NCBI RefSeq assembly: GCF_020618775.1
Contig: NZ_JAESVB010000002.1
Span: forward strand, 496,001 to 560,000
Source: Acidisoma silvae
GTDB taxonomy: Bacteria > Pseudomonadota > Alphaproteobacteria > Acetobacterales > Acetobacteraceae
Length of the DNA: 64,000 nt
Reading direction: 5' to 3'
In this document: positions 51,309-60,957 of the stretch, in pieces
Position numbering within the stretch: position 1 is the first letter of the stretch
How the letters are laid out: the number at the start of each line of letters is the position of its first letter
Notes under the pieces: generated by a model
Databases searched by the model: none
The model's input: the letters and a program-made list of their open reading frames with translations, nothing else
Told to the model about the DNA's origin: nothing
Position numbers and translations under genes: made by a program

Positions 51309-52441
51309 CCCAAATTGTTTTAACAAACGCCACCATCGTTCTTGAGGACAGTGTTGTTCAGGGCACGGTCGTCGTGCAGGACGGCCTGATCCGGGATATT
51401 TTTTCCGGCAAGGTCGTGGCCGCAGGCGCTGTCGATCTGGACGGCGATATTCTGATGCCCGGCATCATCGACCTGCATACCGACAATCTGGAGCGGCAGG
51501 TGTTGCCGCGCCCCGGCGCGCGATGGCCGTCCCGCTCGGCCTTTCTGGCGCATGACGCACAATGCGCGGTCGCCGGCGTCACCACGGTTTTCGACGCGCT
51601 TTGTGTCGGTAACCTCAATTTCGACGACGAAGACCGTATTCAGACCTTTCAGGACGGGGTCAAGGACCTGACGGCGCTGGCTGAAACCGGTCTGTTCAAG
51701 GCCGATCACCTGCTGCATCTGCGCTGCGAAATGCCGGCCAAGGACATGCTGCGGATGGCGGCCCCGGTGCTGGATCATCCGCTGATGCGCATGGTCAGCC
51801 TGATGGACCATACGCCCGGCGTTGGCCAATATGCCGACCTCGAGCGCTACCGCAAGCGCCGTGGCATCGACGGTTCCTCTCTCGCCCGGATCGACGCCGA
51901 AATCGCGGAATTGCAGGCGCAACGCGCTCGTCTGCGCGCGCCCAACCGTCAGGCGCTGCTGGAACTGGTCCGTGCGCGCAATCTTGTTATCGCCAGCCAT
52001 GATGACGAGACGATTGAGGAGGTGGAGGCGAACGCCGCAGACGGCATCAATATCAGCGAATTCCCGGTCCGGCTGGCGGCCGCAACCCATGCCAAGGCTA
52101 TGGGCATGACGGTCATCGCAGGCGCGCCCAATATCGTGCGCGGCGGATCCCATTCCGGCAATGTCTCGGCCGCCGACATGATTGCCGCCGATGCCGTGGA
52201 CGCTCTCGCCTCGGATTACGTGCCGCCCGCTTTGCTGGAAGCCGCCTTCGCCATCGCCGATAGCGGCGTGCCGCTGCACCGCGCGATCGGCTTCGTCACC
52301 ACCGGTCCTGCGCGGATGGCCAAACTGAATGACCGTGGGCGCATCGCGCCGGGACTGCGTGCGGACTTGGTGCGGGTACGCCGGGTTGCCGGTCTAACGG
52401 CCGCCGTCTCCGTCTGGCGCCAAGGCAGCCGGGTCGCATGA
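51305..52441 (+). CDS. phnM: Ribose phosphonate triphosphate diphosphatase PhnM
   Basis: A 378-residue amidohydrolase. LMPGIIDLHTDNLERQVLPR then PGARWPSRSAFLAHDAQCAV is the classical PhnM motif with metal-binding His residues; VSLMDHTPGVGQYADLERYR and IASHDDETIEEVEANAADGI follow, then GAPNIVRGGSHSGNVSA and LASDYVPPALLEAAF. It converts the 5-triphosphate of the ribose phosphonate to the 5-phosphate. It is the operon copy; the divergent copy at 45585 lacks some of these exact residues. Confidence 0.95.
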   Translation: MTQIVLTNATIVLEDSVVQGTVVVQDGLIRDIFSGKVVAAGAVDLDGDILMPGIIDLHTDNLERQVLPRPGARWPSRSAFLAHDAQCAVAGVTTVFDALCVGNLNFDDEDRIQTFQDGVKDLTALAETGLFKADHLLHLRCEMPAKDMLRMAAPVLDHPLMRMVSLMDHTPGVGQYADLERYRKRRGIDGSSLARIDAEIAELQAQRARLRAPNRQALLELVRARNLVIASHDDETIEEVEANAADGINISEFPVRLAAATHAKAMGMTVIAGAPNIVRGGSHSGNVSAADMIAADAVDALASDYVPPALLEAAFAIADSGVPLHRAIGFVTTGPARMAKLNDRGRIAPGLRADLVRVRRVAGLTAAVSVWRQGSRVA

Positions 52442-53001
52442 CCGGGCGGCTGGTCTTGATCGTCGGCCCATCGGGTTCCGGCAAGGATACGCTGCTCGCT
52501 GGCGCTGCGGGGGCGCTGGGGGACAATCCGCATTTCGTCTTCGCTCGCCGCACTGTGACCCGTGAAGCAGCCTTCGAGGATCATGACACAGCGACGGTCG
52601 CGGATTTCCTGGCGCGCCGTGCGGCGGGCGAATTCGCGCTTTTCTGGGAAGCGCATGGCCTGCATTACGGCATTCCGCATAGCGCCATCGGCGCCTTGAC
52701 GGCGGGCCATATCGTCGTCGCCAATGTGTCGCGTTCGGTGGTCAGGGACGCCGCCGAACGCTACCCCGTCAGCGTCATCGAAATCACGGCGCCTGAAGCG
52801 GTCCGTGCCGCACGGCTGGCAGACCGCCGCCGGGAATCATCGGCAGCGATCGACGCACGTCTTGCCCGCGACATGGGGATGGAGGGCATTACCCCCCATC
52901 GCATCGTCAATGACGGCACGATCGCGGAAGGGGTTGCGGCACTCGCGCGGCAGTTTACCGCACTGGCCGCCGAGGCCCTGCCCGAACTGATGCGGCACTG
53001 A
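52438..53001 (+). CDS. phnN: Ribose 1,5-bisphosphate phosphokinase PhnN
   Basis: A 187-residue P-loop kinase of the guanylate kinase type. LVLIVGPSGSGKDTLLAGAA is the Walker A loop, FARRTVTREAAFEDHDTATV and FALFWEAHGLHYGIPHSAIG are PhnN motifs. It makes PRPP from ribose 1,5-bisphosphate, closing the C-P lyase pathway. Last gene of the phn operon, overlapping phnM by 4 nt and converging with the DUF892 gene. Confidence 0.93.
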   Translation: MTGRLVLIVGPSGSGKDTLLAGAAGALGDNPHFVFARRTVTREAAFEDHDTATVADFLARRAAGEFALFWEAHGLHYGIPHSAIGALTAGHIVVANVSRSVVRDAAERYPVSVIEITAPEAVRAARLADRRRESSAAIDARLARDMGMEGITPHRIVNDGTIAEGVAALARQFTALAAEALPELMRH

Positions 53002-53022
53002 GCAGGGCCATAGGCGCGATGC

Positions 53023-53514
53023 TTACGCCGCTTTGACGAGGGTATTGATTTCGGCATTGGAAAGCTTGGTCAGCAGACTGTCCGCTTTCTTCTCTTCCGC
53101 CAGCGTCTTTTCCAGGATGGTGACGATATCGGCCTTCCCAAGAGACTTGGCCCAGGCGATGAGCGAGCCGTAGCGCGCCATCTCGTAATGCTCCACGGCC
53201 TGGGCGCAGGCCGCCAAACCGGCATCACGCACGGCGCTGGGCTCCTTCGCTTCGTCCAGAAGCTCCTCGCATTCCTCGATCAGACCATTGATCGCCTCGC
53301 AGGTGACGGTCTGCGCCCGTTTGCCGAGGATCTCAAAAACCTGCTGCAAACGCTCGATATGATGCTGCGTTTCCTCACGGTGCTCCGTGAAGGCTTCGCG
53401 CAGATGCGGGCTATGCGCTGCCTTAGCCATCTTGGGCAGTGCTTTGGAGATCTGGCGTTCGGCGTAATAGACGTCTTTCAGAAAATGCAGGAACAGGTCA
53501 TTCATCGTGTTCAT
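53023..53514 (-). CDS. DUF892 ferritin-like protein (YciE/YciF family)
   Basis: A 163-residue all-helical protein from the ATG at 53514, preceded by AAGGA. MNDLFLHFLKDVYYAERQIS then KALPKMAKAAHSPHLREAFT and EHREETQHHIERLQQVFEIL give the family's E...E-x-x-H pattern for a di-iron-like bundle; EHYEMARYGSLIAWAKSLGK repeats it in the second helix pair. These proteins are associated with stress and are widely found, but the biochemical role is unclear. The frame is open upstream over an unrelated region. Confidence 0.9.
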   Translation of the reverse strand: MNTMNDLFLHFLKDVYYAERQISKALPKMAKAAHSPHLREAFTEHREETQHHIERLQQVFEILGKRAQTVTCEAINGLIEECEELLDEAKEPSAVRDAGLAACAQAVEHYEMARYGSLIAWAKSLGKADIVTILEKTLAEEKKADSLLTKLSNAEINTLVKAA

Positions 53515-53739
53515 AAGACATTCCTTTTGACAGAATCTTTCACGGTGCGTCATCATCGCTGATGATTTCACCCTCGCGTGCAGCGGCAGATGGTCTTGGG
53601 CGGCCAGCGGCCCAAGCCCCCAAGGCTTCACGCTGCAGTGTGTACAGAACTGGACGAACCGGTCTGAGGCCGAGCCGCTCTTCCCAGACACACACCCGTT
53701 TGCGATGCTGTCCGCTTGAACAGGGCGAGGGTGACGCGG

Positions 53740-54750
53740 ATGACGATGCGAACCGAAACGGGCATCTTCCGGCTGGGTGATCTGCCGCTGCAATCGGGGA
53801 AGCTTTTACCCGACGCGCAGATCACCTGGGCCAGCTACGGCACCCTGTCGCCGAACCGCGACAATGTCATCGTCTATCCCACCAGCTACGGCGCGCAGCA
53901 TACCGGCACAGAATGGGCCATTGGCGCGGACAGCCTGTTCGACCCCGCGCGCTGGTTCGTCGTCATCCCCAATATGTTCGGCAATGGCCTGTCTTCCAGC
54001 CCGTCGAACACGCCGGATTACCCGGACCTGGTCACGACCGCCGATAATGTCCTGGCTCAGCGCCGGTTGCTGACGCAGGTCTTCGGCATCACCCAGGTGG
54101 CGGCGGTCTATGGCTTCTCCATGGGCGCGCAGCAGGCCTATCACTGGGCGGCCCTGGCGCCGGAGGCCGTGGACCGCGCCATCATCGTCTGTGGCAGCGC
54201 CCGCACCTCCCCCCATAATCAGGTCTTCCTCGCCTCCCTGATGGCGACGCTGGAGGCCGCACCCGAACATCTGGGCCAGGGCCGCTTTTCGGCTGAGCCC
54301 AAGCTAGCCCGCCGCGCCTTTACCCGCATCTATGCCGGCTGGGCCATGAGCCAGGCCTGGTATCGCGCCGGGCTGCACCTGTCCTCGATCGGTGCCGCCG
54401 ACCTGGACAGCTTCCTGGACGATCATTGGGAGCCTGGTTTTTCTCTGGCGGCCTGCGACCTCTATGCGCAGCTCCGCACCTGGTATGCGGGCGATATCAG
54501 CGCCAGCGACCTATACGGGCGGGACAACGCGGCGGCGCTCGCCGCCATCCAGGCCAAGGTCCTGCTGATGCCGGGCGAAACCGATCTGTATTTTCCGCCC
54601 GAGGATAGTGCGATCGAGTTGCGGTCCCTAAAGCACGGAAAGCTGGCCCCCATCCCCAGCATCTGGGGCCATGTCGCCGGCGCGCCATCCAATCTGCCGG
54701 AGGAAAAGGCTTTCCTCCGTGCGACGGTGCGGGACTGGCTGGAGCATTAA
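53740..54750 (+). CDS. MetX-like alpha/beta hydrolase
   Basis: A 336-residue protein from ATG 53740 with GCGAGGG just upstream (a TTG at 53716 is a less likely start). DAQITWASYGTLSPNRDNVI then VYPTSYGAQHT, NMFGNGLSSSPSNTPDYPDL, nucleophile Ser in YGFSMGAQQAYHWAALAPEA, Asp in LLMPGETDLYFPPEDS and His in IWGHVAGAP give a complete triad in the homoserine O-acetyltransferase branch. The usual GGSMGG of true MetX reads GFSMGA here, so it may act on another acyl acceptor or ester. Confidence 0.82.
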   Translation: MTMRTETGIFRLGDLPLQSGKLLPDAQITWASYGTLSPNRDNVIVYPTSYGAQHTGTEWAIGADSLFDPARWFVVIPNMFGNGLSSSPSNTPDYPDLVTTADNVLAQRRLLTQVFGITQVAAVYGFSMGAQQAYHWAALAPEAVDRAIIVCGSARTSPHNQVFLASLMATLEAAPEHLGQGRFSAEPKLARRAFTRIYAGWAMSQAWYRAGLHLSSIGAADLDSFLDDHWEPGFSLAACDLYAQLRTWYAGDISASDLYGRDNAAALAAIQAKVLLMPGETDLYFPPEDSAIELRSLKHGKLAPIPSIWGHVAGAPSNLPEEKAFLRATVRDWLEH

Positions 54751-54823
54751 CAGACCCTAACGTGGCATCCGCCGCCCTGGTCGGCTAAGGCAGCGGCCTC
54801 ACTGCTATCGGACCCTGTCTATA

Positions 54824-55306
54824 ATGGCTGATTATCACACCGCGCTCCGCCGTTTCATCGGCAATACGCTGTATGAGACCTTCGAGCATCTCGTCATGCT
54901 GGTGCTGACCCTGGTCATCGTCATCCTGATCGGCTTTGCGACCTGGCACCTGGTCATGGCCACGATCGGCCTGATCCAGACCGGGGAGTTGGACCCTGCC
55001 AACCCGGTCGTCTATCCGGCGATCTTTGGCATGTTCTTCACGGTGCTGATCGGCCTGGAGTTCAAGCGCTCCTTCCTGATCGTGACCTCCAGCCAGGCCA
55101 GCATCGTCCGCATCCGCTCCATCATCCTCATCGGCCTGCTGGCGACGCTCCGAAAGTTCATCGTCCTCGATCTGAAGGAGATCAATGTCGGTGAAACAAT
55201 CGCCGTCGCGGCCGCGATTTTGGCCCTCGGCCTGGTCTATTGGCTAGTGCGTGATCAGGAGCGGCGGGCGACGGAAGCCCATGTGCCCGATACCCCCATT
55301 GGGTAA
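54824..55306 (+). CDS. psiE: PsiE-family phosphate-starvation-inducible membrane protein
   Basis: A 160-residue protein with four hydrophobic segments (about residues 20-45, 62-80, 98-110 and 128-145). LYETFEHLVMLVLTLVIVIL, GMFFTVLIGLEFKRSFL and RSIILIGLLATLRKFIVLDL are typical of PsiE-like (Pfam PsiE) proteins. In E. coli psiE is induced by phosphate limitation; its function is unknown. No PHO-type repeat is visible in the 73-nt gap before this gene. Confidence 0.78.
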   Translation: MADYHTALRRFIGNTLYETFEHLVMLVLTLVIVILIGFATWHLVMATIGLIQTGELDPANPVVYPAIFGMFFTVLIGLEFKRSFLIVTSSQASIVRIRSIILIGLLATLRKFIVLDLKEINVGETIAVAAAILALGLVYWLVRDQERRATEAHVPDTPIG

Positions 55307-55366
55307 CGACGCCACTCTCCTGTAGAAGGACGGGGTCAATCGTCCGAGCGAAGGAGCCATAAGGCC

Positions 55367-55807
55367 GTGCTACGTTTCATAGACCCCGTTCTCTCCCCCG
55401 ACCTTCTCGCCGTCCTGCGCGAAATGGGTCACGGCGACGAAATCGCCATCGTCGACTGCAATTTCCCGGCCGCCACCATGGGTGAGCGCGTGCTGCGGGC
55501 CGATGGCGTCTCCGCCACCCATCTGTCCGAAGCCATTCTCAAGCTCATGCCGCTCGACGATTTTGTCGAGGACAGTGCCTTCGTCATGCGTCAGGTTCAT
55601 GCACCCGACGAGCTTGCCCCGGTTTGCGTGGAGTTCGAGGGACTAGTCAAACAGTATAGCCAAGGACAGTTCGGCGTCGTCGCGCTGGAGCGCTTCGCCT
55701 TCTATGACCGCGTGCGCAGCAGCTTCGCCGTGGTGCAGACGGCCGAGCGCCGCCTGTACGGAAATCTTATTCTCAAAAAGGGCGTTCTGCGTCCCGGCGA
55801 AGGCTAA
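55367..55807 (+). CDS. RbsD/FucU-family sugar mutarotase
   Basis: A 146-residue protein beginning at a GTG at 55367 with AAGG 4 nt upstream. LSPDLLAVLREMGHGDEIAI then VDCNFPA carries the catalytic His22 and Asp24 region of the RbsD/FucU fold (G-H-G-D-x-I-x-I-x-D-x-N-F-P). MRQVHAPDELAPVCVEFEGL and ERFAFYDRVRSSFAVVQTAE then RRLYGNLILKKGV complete the family pattern, closest to FucU (L-fucose mutarotase). It interconverts sugar anomers. It is a single-gene unit ending in a strong hairpin. Confidence 0.88.
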   Translation: MLRFIDPVLSPDLLAVLREMGHGDEIAIVDCNFPAATMGERVLRADGVSATHLSEAILKLMPLDDFVEDSAFVMRQVHAPDELAPVCVEFEGLVKQYSQGQFGVVALERFAFYDRVRSSFAVVQTAERRLYGNLILKKGVLRPGEG

Positions 55808-55822
55808 GCCACGAGTCGCCCG

Positions 55823-55867
55823 CGCGAATGCAAGGGTTAGGAAAGTTTAGCCGCCCTTGCGTTCGCG
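55823..55867 (+). terminator. Hairpin after the mutarotase gene
   Basis: CGCGAATGCAAGGG (55823-55836) pairs with CCCTTGCGTTCGCG (55854-55867): 14 pairs with one G-T wobble and a 17-nt loop, 15 nt after the stop. No clear T run follows. It likely ends the mutarotase transcript. The rest of the gap to 56082 (about 215 nt) is AT-rich around 55920-55960, as expected for the prkA promoter, but I see no certain box. Confidence 0.5.
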
Positions 55868-56082
55868 GCAGCGCAGCAAAATCGATATGTGCAAGGCTTT
55901 GATATCGGCCCCATTTGTCAAAAAAGTTAAATAATTTAGGCCAGTACAAAATCTTGTTGATGAAAATTCCAAACCCATTGCGCTAGGCTCCATTGCTACC
56001 GCCAAGTTTCCTGACATTGGCTTTAGCCAAAGGAGACTTGTCGACGGCACCTGCCCTTTAAAAATGGCTGGAGAGCGCGCGC

Positions 56083-58032
56083 ATGATGGATAAACCGCAT
56101 AACGTCTTCTCGCTTCATGCGACCCTGCGGGATCGCACGCGCGAGGTTGAGATGAGCCTTGCGGATTATCTGAAAGCCTGCCGGGATGATCCGCGATGCT
56201 ACGCCAGCCCGGCGGAACGCATGCTGCGGGCAATCGGCGAACCCGAAATCATCGATACCTCCCGAGAGTCGCGGGCGGGACGCATCTTCCTCAATCGCAC
56301 GATCCGCGTCTATCCGGCCTTTGCCGAGTTTCATGGCATGGAAGAGACGATCGAGCGCATCGTCGGCTTCTTCCGCCACGCGGCGCAGGGCCTGGAGGAG
56401 CGCAAGCAGGTTCTGTATCTGCTCGGTCCCGTCGGTGGCGGCAAATCCTCCCTCGGCGAGCGGTTGAAATCGCTGATGGAGAAAGAGCCGATCTATGTGT
56501 TGAAAGCAGGAGACGATCTGAGCCCTGTGTTTGAGAGCCCGCTCGGTCTTTTCGATCCTGACACGATGGCGCAAACGCTGCTCGAAAATTATAATATACC
56601 GCGCCGGGTGCTGACCGGCATTGCCAGCCCCTGGGCGCTGAAGCGGCTGGAGGAATGGGACGGCGACCTGGAGCGGTTTCGGGTGGTGAAACTCTACCCG
56701 TCGCGCCGCAAGCAATTCGCCATCGCCAAGACGGAACCGGGCGATGACAATAATCAGGATATTTCGGCACTCGTCGGCAAGGTCGATATCCGCAAGCTGG
56801 AAACCTATAGCCAGAACGACCCGGACGCCTATGGCTTCTCCGGCGGGCTGAGCCGCGCCAATCAAGGCATGCTTGAATTCGTCGAAATGTTCAAAGCGCC
56901 GATCAAGATGCTGCATCCGCTGCTGACGGCGACGCAGGAAGGCAATTACGTCGGCACCGAGAATATCGGCGCCATTCCGTTCCAGGGCATTATTCTGGCC
57001 CATTCCAACGAAGCCGAGTGGCAGAGTTTCCGTAACAACCGCACGAATGAAGCTTTTCTCGATCGTGTCTGCGTCGTGAAAGTTCCGTACTGCCTGCGGG
57101 TCACGGAAGAGAGTAAAATTTATGAAAAGCTGATTTCCAGCTCCGCGCTGATCGAAGCGCCCTGCGCGCCCCATACGCTGGAAATGCTGGCCCGCTTCGC
57201 GGTGCTGTCACGGCTGAAGCCGCATGCCAATTCACGCCCCTTCGCCAAGATGCGCGTCTATGACGGGGAAAACATTCGCGAGACCGACCCCAAGGTCAAG
57301 ACGATGCAGGAATACAAGGACGCCGCCGGCGTCGATGAAGGGATGGACGGAATCTCAACCCGCTTCGCCTATAAGGTTCTGTCGGAGACCTTCAACTACT
57401 CCTCCGCCGAAATCGCGGCAGACCCTGTGCATCTGATGTATGTTCTGGAACAGTCCATCCGGCGCGAGCAATTCCCGCCCGAGACCGAAGCCACCTATAT
57501 CGCGACCATTAAGGATGAACTGGCATCGCGCTATGCCGAATTCATCGGCAATGAAATCCAGAAAGCCTATCTGGAAAGCTACGGCGACTACGGCCAGAAC
57601 CTGTTCGACCGGTATCTGGACTATGCCGATGCCTGGATCGAGGATCAGGACTTCAAGGATCCCGATACCGGGCAGATGCTCAATCGTGAATTGCTGAATG
57701 GTGAACTGACGAAGATCGAAAAGCCGGCGGGCATCGCCAACCCCAAGGACTTCCGTAACGAAGTGGTGAAGTTCGCGCTGCGCACGCGTGCCAATAACGG
57801 CGGGCAAAATCCGTCCTGGACGAGTTACGAAAAAATCCGCGAAGTCATCGAAAAGCGGATGTTCAGCCAGGTGGAGGATTTGCTGCCTGTCATCAGCTTC
57901 GGCTCCAAGAAGGATAATGATACGGAGCGGAAGCATAATGATTTCGTCAGCCGGATGACCTCGCGCGGTTATACCGAGCGCCAGGTCCGCCGTCTGGTGG
58001 AATGGTATATGCGCGTGAAACAGTCAGCGTGA
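56083..58032 (+). CDS. prkA: PrkA-type serine protein kinase (YeaG)
   Basis: A 649-residue protein with an AAA domain: Walker A in LLGPVGGGKSSLGERLKSLM (about residues 114-133), then a long region typical of PrkA (SGGLSRANQGMLEFVEMFKA then PIKMLHPLLTATQEGNYVG; NIGAIPFQGIILAHSNEAEW, QSFRNNRTNEAFLDRVCVVK). The C-terminal kinase-like part is present. PrkA/YeaG is a stress-related Ser/Thr kinase acting with YeaH and SpoVR, as here. Start at ATG 56083 with GGAG 8-10 nt upstream. Confidence 0.95.
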   Translation: MMDKPHNVFSLHATLRDRTREVEMSLADYLKACRDDPRCYASPAERMLRAIGEPEIIDTSRESRAGRIFLNRTIRVYPAFAEFHGMEETIERIVGFFRHAAQGLEERKQVLYLLGPVGGGKSSLGERLKSLMEKEPIYVLKAGDDLSPVFESPLGLFDPDTMAQTLLENYNIPRRVLTGIASPWALKRLEEWDGDLERFRVVKLYPSRRKQFAIAKTEPGDDNNQDISALVGKVDIRKLETYSQNDPDAYGFSGGLSRANQGMLEFVEMFKAPIKMLHPLLTATQEGNYVGTENIGAIPFQGIILAHSNEAEWQSFRNNRTNEAFLDRVCVVKVPYCLRVTEESKIYEKLISSSALIEAPCAPHTLEMLARFAVLSRLKPHANSRPFAKMRVYDGENIRETDPKVKTMQEYKDAAGVDEGMDGISTRFAYKVLSETFNYSSAEIAADPVHLMYVLEQSIRREQFPPETEATYIATIKDELASRYAEFIGNEIQKAYLESYGDYGQNLFDRYLDYADAWIEDQDFKDPDTGQMLNRELLNGELTKIEKPAGIANPKDFRNEVVKFALRTRANNGGQNPSWTSYEKIREVIEKRMFSQVEDLLPVISFGSKKDNDTERKHNDFVSRMTSRGYTERQVRRLVEWYMRVKQSA

Positions 58033-58042
58033 GCCAAAGCCC

Positions 58043-59323
58043 TTGGAGATCATCGACCGCCGACGCAATCCCCATGGCAAGAACCTGGAAAATCGCCAGC
58101 GCGTGCTGGCGCGCGCACGCGCCGCCGTCGCGCGTGCCGCGCGGGCGGCGATCGACCAGGGAACCATTCGCGAAGTCGGGCATGATCAGAGTGTCGTCAT
58201 CCCGGCCGACAGTCTGAACGAACCGAGCTTTCATACCGTCTTCACCAAAGGCCAGCGCCAGATCGTCTTTTCCGGCAATAAGGAATTTTCGACCGGCGAT
58301 CGGCTGACACGACCGCCCGGCGGCCAAGGCCAGGGTGGTGCCGGCGAAGGCGGCCAGGGCAATGGTGACGGGCAGGACGGTTTCCGCTTTGTGCTGACCC
58401 GCGACGAATTCCTGGATCTGTTCTTCGAGGATCTGGAATTGCCGGACCTCGTCAAGAGCCAGATCGTCGCGACCGAAACCATGACGCCGCAGCGCACGGG
58501 GCTTAGCGTTGATGGCTCCCCGTCGCAGATCGACATGGCCCGCAGCATGCGGCAGTCCATGGCCCGGCGGATCGGGCTGAAACGCCCGAAGACGCCTGAA
58601 ATTTTGGCGATGGAAGCGGAAATCGCGGCGCTCGAAAAAGGCCGCGACAATCCCGAACGCCTGCGCGCCCTGAAGGATGAACTGGCGACCGCACTGATGC
58701 GCCAGCGCCGCATCCCCTGGATCGATCCGGTCGATCTGCGCTATCGCCGCTTTACGCAAGTGCCCAAGCCCAGCGCCAGGGCTGTGATGTTTTGCCTGAT
58801 GGACGTCTCGGGCTCCATGTCGGAGCCGATGAAGGATCTCGCCAAGCGCTTTTTCCTGCTTCTGCATGTGTTTCTGGAGCGGCGCTACAAGCATGTCGAT
58901 CTGGTCTTCATCCGTCATACCGAGACGGCGGAGGAAGTGGACGAGAATACCTTCTTCACCGATCCGCGCACCGGCGGCACGGTCGTATCCTCCGCGCTGA
59001 CGGAGTTCCTGAAAATCCAGAAGCAGCGCTACCCGCAGGACAGCTGGAACATCTATGTCGCGCAAGCTTCCGACGGCGACAATTCCAGCAGCGATACCCA
59101 GAAATCGACCGCCATGCTGGAAAACGATATCCTGCCGGTTGTGCAGTATTTCGCCTATATCGAAGTCGGCACCATGGCTGTCATCCGCGGCGATACCGAT
59201 CTGTGGCGCGGCTACAGCCCGATTGCGCAACGCGACAGTCGGCTTGCCATGAGCCGCGTTTCCGACCGGCGCGATATTTTCTCGGTCTTTCGACATCTCT
59301 TTGCTCGCAAGGTGGCCGCGTGA
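58043..59323 (+). CDS. yeaH: DUF444 protein YeaH
   Basis: A 426-residue protein beginning at a TTG at 58043 (MEIIDRRRNPHGKNLENRQR), 10 nt after prkA. FSGNKEFSTGDRLTRPPGGQ precedes a Gly-rich stretch; FVLTRDEFLDLFFEDLELPD and VMFCLMDVSGSMSEPMKDLA (a VWA-like metal site, D-x-S-G-S) follow, then FIRHTETAEEVDENTFFTDP and RTGGTVVSSALTEFLKI. YeaH works with the YeaG kinase in the starvation response. It overlaps spoVR by 4 nt. Confidence 0.95.
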   Translation: MEIIDRRRNPHGKNLENRQRVLARARAAVARAARAAIDQGTIREVGHDQSVVIPADSLNEPSFHTVFTKGQRQIVFSGNKEFSTGDRLTRPPGGQGQGGAGEGGQGNGDGQDGFRFVLTRDEFLDLFFEDLELPDLVKSQIVATETMTPQRTGLSVDGSPSQIDMARSMRQSMARRIGLKRPKTPEILAMEAEIAALEKGRDNPERLRALKDELATALMRQRRIPWIDPVDLRYRRFTQVPKPSARAVMFCLMDVSGSMSEPMKDLAKRFFLLLHVFLERRYKHVDLVFIRHTETAEEVDENTFFTDPRTGGTVVSSALTEFLKIQKQRYPQDSWNIYVAQASDGDNSSSDTQKSTAMLENDILPVVQYFAYIEVGTMAVIRGDTDLWRGYSPIAQRDSRLAMSRVSDRRDIFSVFRHLFARKVAA

Positions 59324-60849
59324 CCGAAAACCACCTGCTCTATGAGGGCGCTGACTGGGATTTCCCGACCATCCAGCGCAGCTATGACGCGATCGAAAAG
59401 ATCGCCTGCGAGGAACTGGGGCTGGAAGTTTACCCCAATCGCATCGAAATCATCACGGCTGAGCAGATGCTCGACGTCTATACGGCGCATGGCATGCCAC
59501 TCACCTATCGTCATTGGTCCTATGGCAAGCGCTTTCTGCAACATGAGCAGAGCTATAAGCGCGGCTATTCAAGCCTCGCCTATGAGGTGGTGATCAATTC
59601 CAACCCTTGCATCAGCTATCTGATGGAGGAAAATACCGCGACGATGCAGGCGCTGGTCATCGCCCATGCCGCCTTCGGCCATAACCATTTCTTCCGCAAC
59701 AATCATCTGTTCCGGCAATGGACGGAAGCCTCCGCGATCATCGACTATCTGGAATTCGCGCGCGGCTATATCGCCTCCTGCGAGGACCAGCATGGGGCCG
59801 CCGCCGTCGAACGTGTCATCGACGCCGCCCATGCCCTGTCACGCCATGGCGTGCATCGCCACGGCGGCGCGCGTCCGCTGAACCTGAAGGTGGACCAGAA
59901 GCGGGAGCGCGAGCGGCGGGAGCATGATGAGCGCGTCTTCGACGACCTGTGGCGCACGGTGCCGGGTGGCAAGCCGAAGCATACGTCGGACAGCGCCTCA
60001 GACCGCCGCCGGCGCCTGGGCCTGCCGGAAGAAAATCTGCTCTATTTCATCGAGAAGGTGGCGCCGCGCCTGCAATCCTGGCAGCGGGAGATCATCCGCA
60101 TCGTCCGCCTGATCGCGCAGTATTTCTACCCGCAGCCGCAGGCCAAGCTGATGAACGAAGGCTGCGCCACCTGGGTGCATCAGCGCATCATGCAGCGGCT
60201 GCATGAAACAGGACAGATCAACGACGCGGCCTTCCTGGAAGTGCTGCATTCGACCAGCAATGTCATCTACCAGCCGGATTTCGACAGCCCAGGTGGTGGG
60301 CCGGGCTTCAACCCCTATGCGCTCGGCTATGCCATGATGACCGATATCGCGCGTGTTTGCGCCAATCCGACCGAGGAAGACCGCCGCTGGTTCCCCGATA
60401 TCGCCGGCAACGGCGACCCTGTCGGCACGCTGCGCTATGCCTGGGCCAATTTCCGCGACGAGAGTTTCGTCCTGCAATATCTTTCGCCCGCCGTCATCCG
60501 GCAGTTCCGCATGTTCCGCCTGCTAGATGACACCGCGGATTCAGCCCTCGTCGTCGATGCCATTCATGACGATGCCGGCTATCGCGCCGTGCGCCGGTCG
60601 CTGGCCGCCAGCTACGACCCGGCCTTGCATGACGCGGATGTACAGGTCGTCGATGTCGATCTGGCCGGCGACCGCAAGCTGCTGCTGCAACACCGCACCA
60701 AGCCGGGCGAGTTGCTCTCGACGCGCGATGCCGAGGCGACGCTGCGGCACGTCGCCTTTCTATGGGGCTATGAAGTGCGGCTACAGGAGGTCGATACCGA
60801 AACCGAGGCCATCCTCTCCACCCATACGGCCAACCCGCCGCCCACGTGA
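59320..60849 (+). CDS. SpoVR family protein
   Basis: A 509-residue protein from a GTG at 59320 overlapping the yeaH stop. DWDFPTIQRSYDAIEKIACE, YPNRIEIITAEQMLDVYTAH, PLTYRHWSYGKRFLQHEQSY and IAHAAFGHNHFFRNNHLFRQ are the SpoVR signature, with NEGCATWVHQRIMQRLHETG later. In E. coli ycgB is the homologue, in the same RpoS-linked network as yeaGH. The product is unrelated to sporulation here, since this is not a spore former. Third and last gene of the stress operon. Confidence 0.95.
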   Translation: MTENHLLYEGADWDFPTIQRSYDAIEKIACEELGLEVYPNRIEIITAEQMLDVYTAHGMPLTYRHWSYGKRFLQHEQSYKRGYSSLAYEVVINSNPCISYLMEENTATMQALVIAHAAFGHNHFFRNNHLFRQWTEASAIIDYLEFARGYIASCEDQHGAAAVERVIDAAHALSRHGVHRHGGARPLNLKVDQKRERERREHDERVFDDLWRTVPGGKPKHTSDSASDRRRRLGLPEENLLYFIEKVAPRLQSWQREIIRIVRLIAQYFYPQPQAKLMNEGCATWVHQRIMQRLHETGQINDAAFLEVLHSTSNVIYQPDFDSPGGGPGFNPYALGYAMMTDIARVCANPTEEDRRWFPDIAGNGDPVGTLRYAWANFRDESFVLQYLSPAVIRQFRMFRLLDDTADSALVVDAIHDDAGYRAVRRSLAASYDPALHDADVQVVDVDLAGDRKLLLQHRTKPGELLSTRDAEATLRHVAFLWGYEVRLQEVDTETEAILSTHTANPPPT

Positions 60850-60957
60850 TCCGCGCGACAAACCCTTCACAAGCTGGTCACACGCAGGCGTGAGCCTTGC
60901 TGAACGCGGAATGCACCCCAACTGGGTTACAGAAATGTCACCTTGGGGGAAACGGCC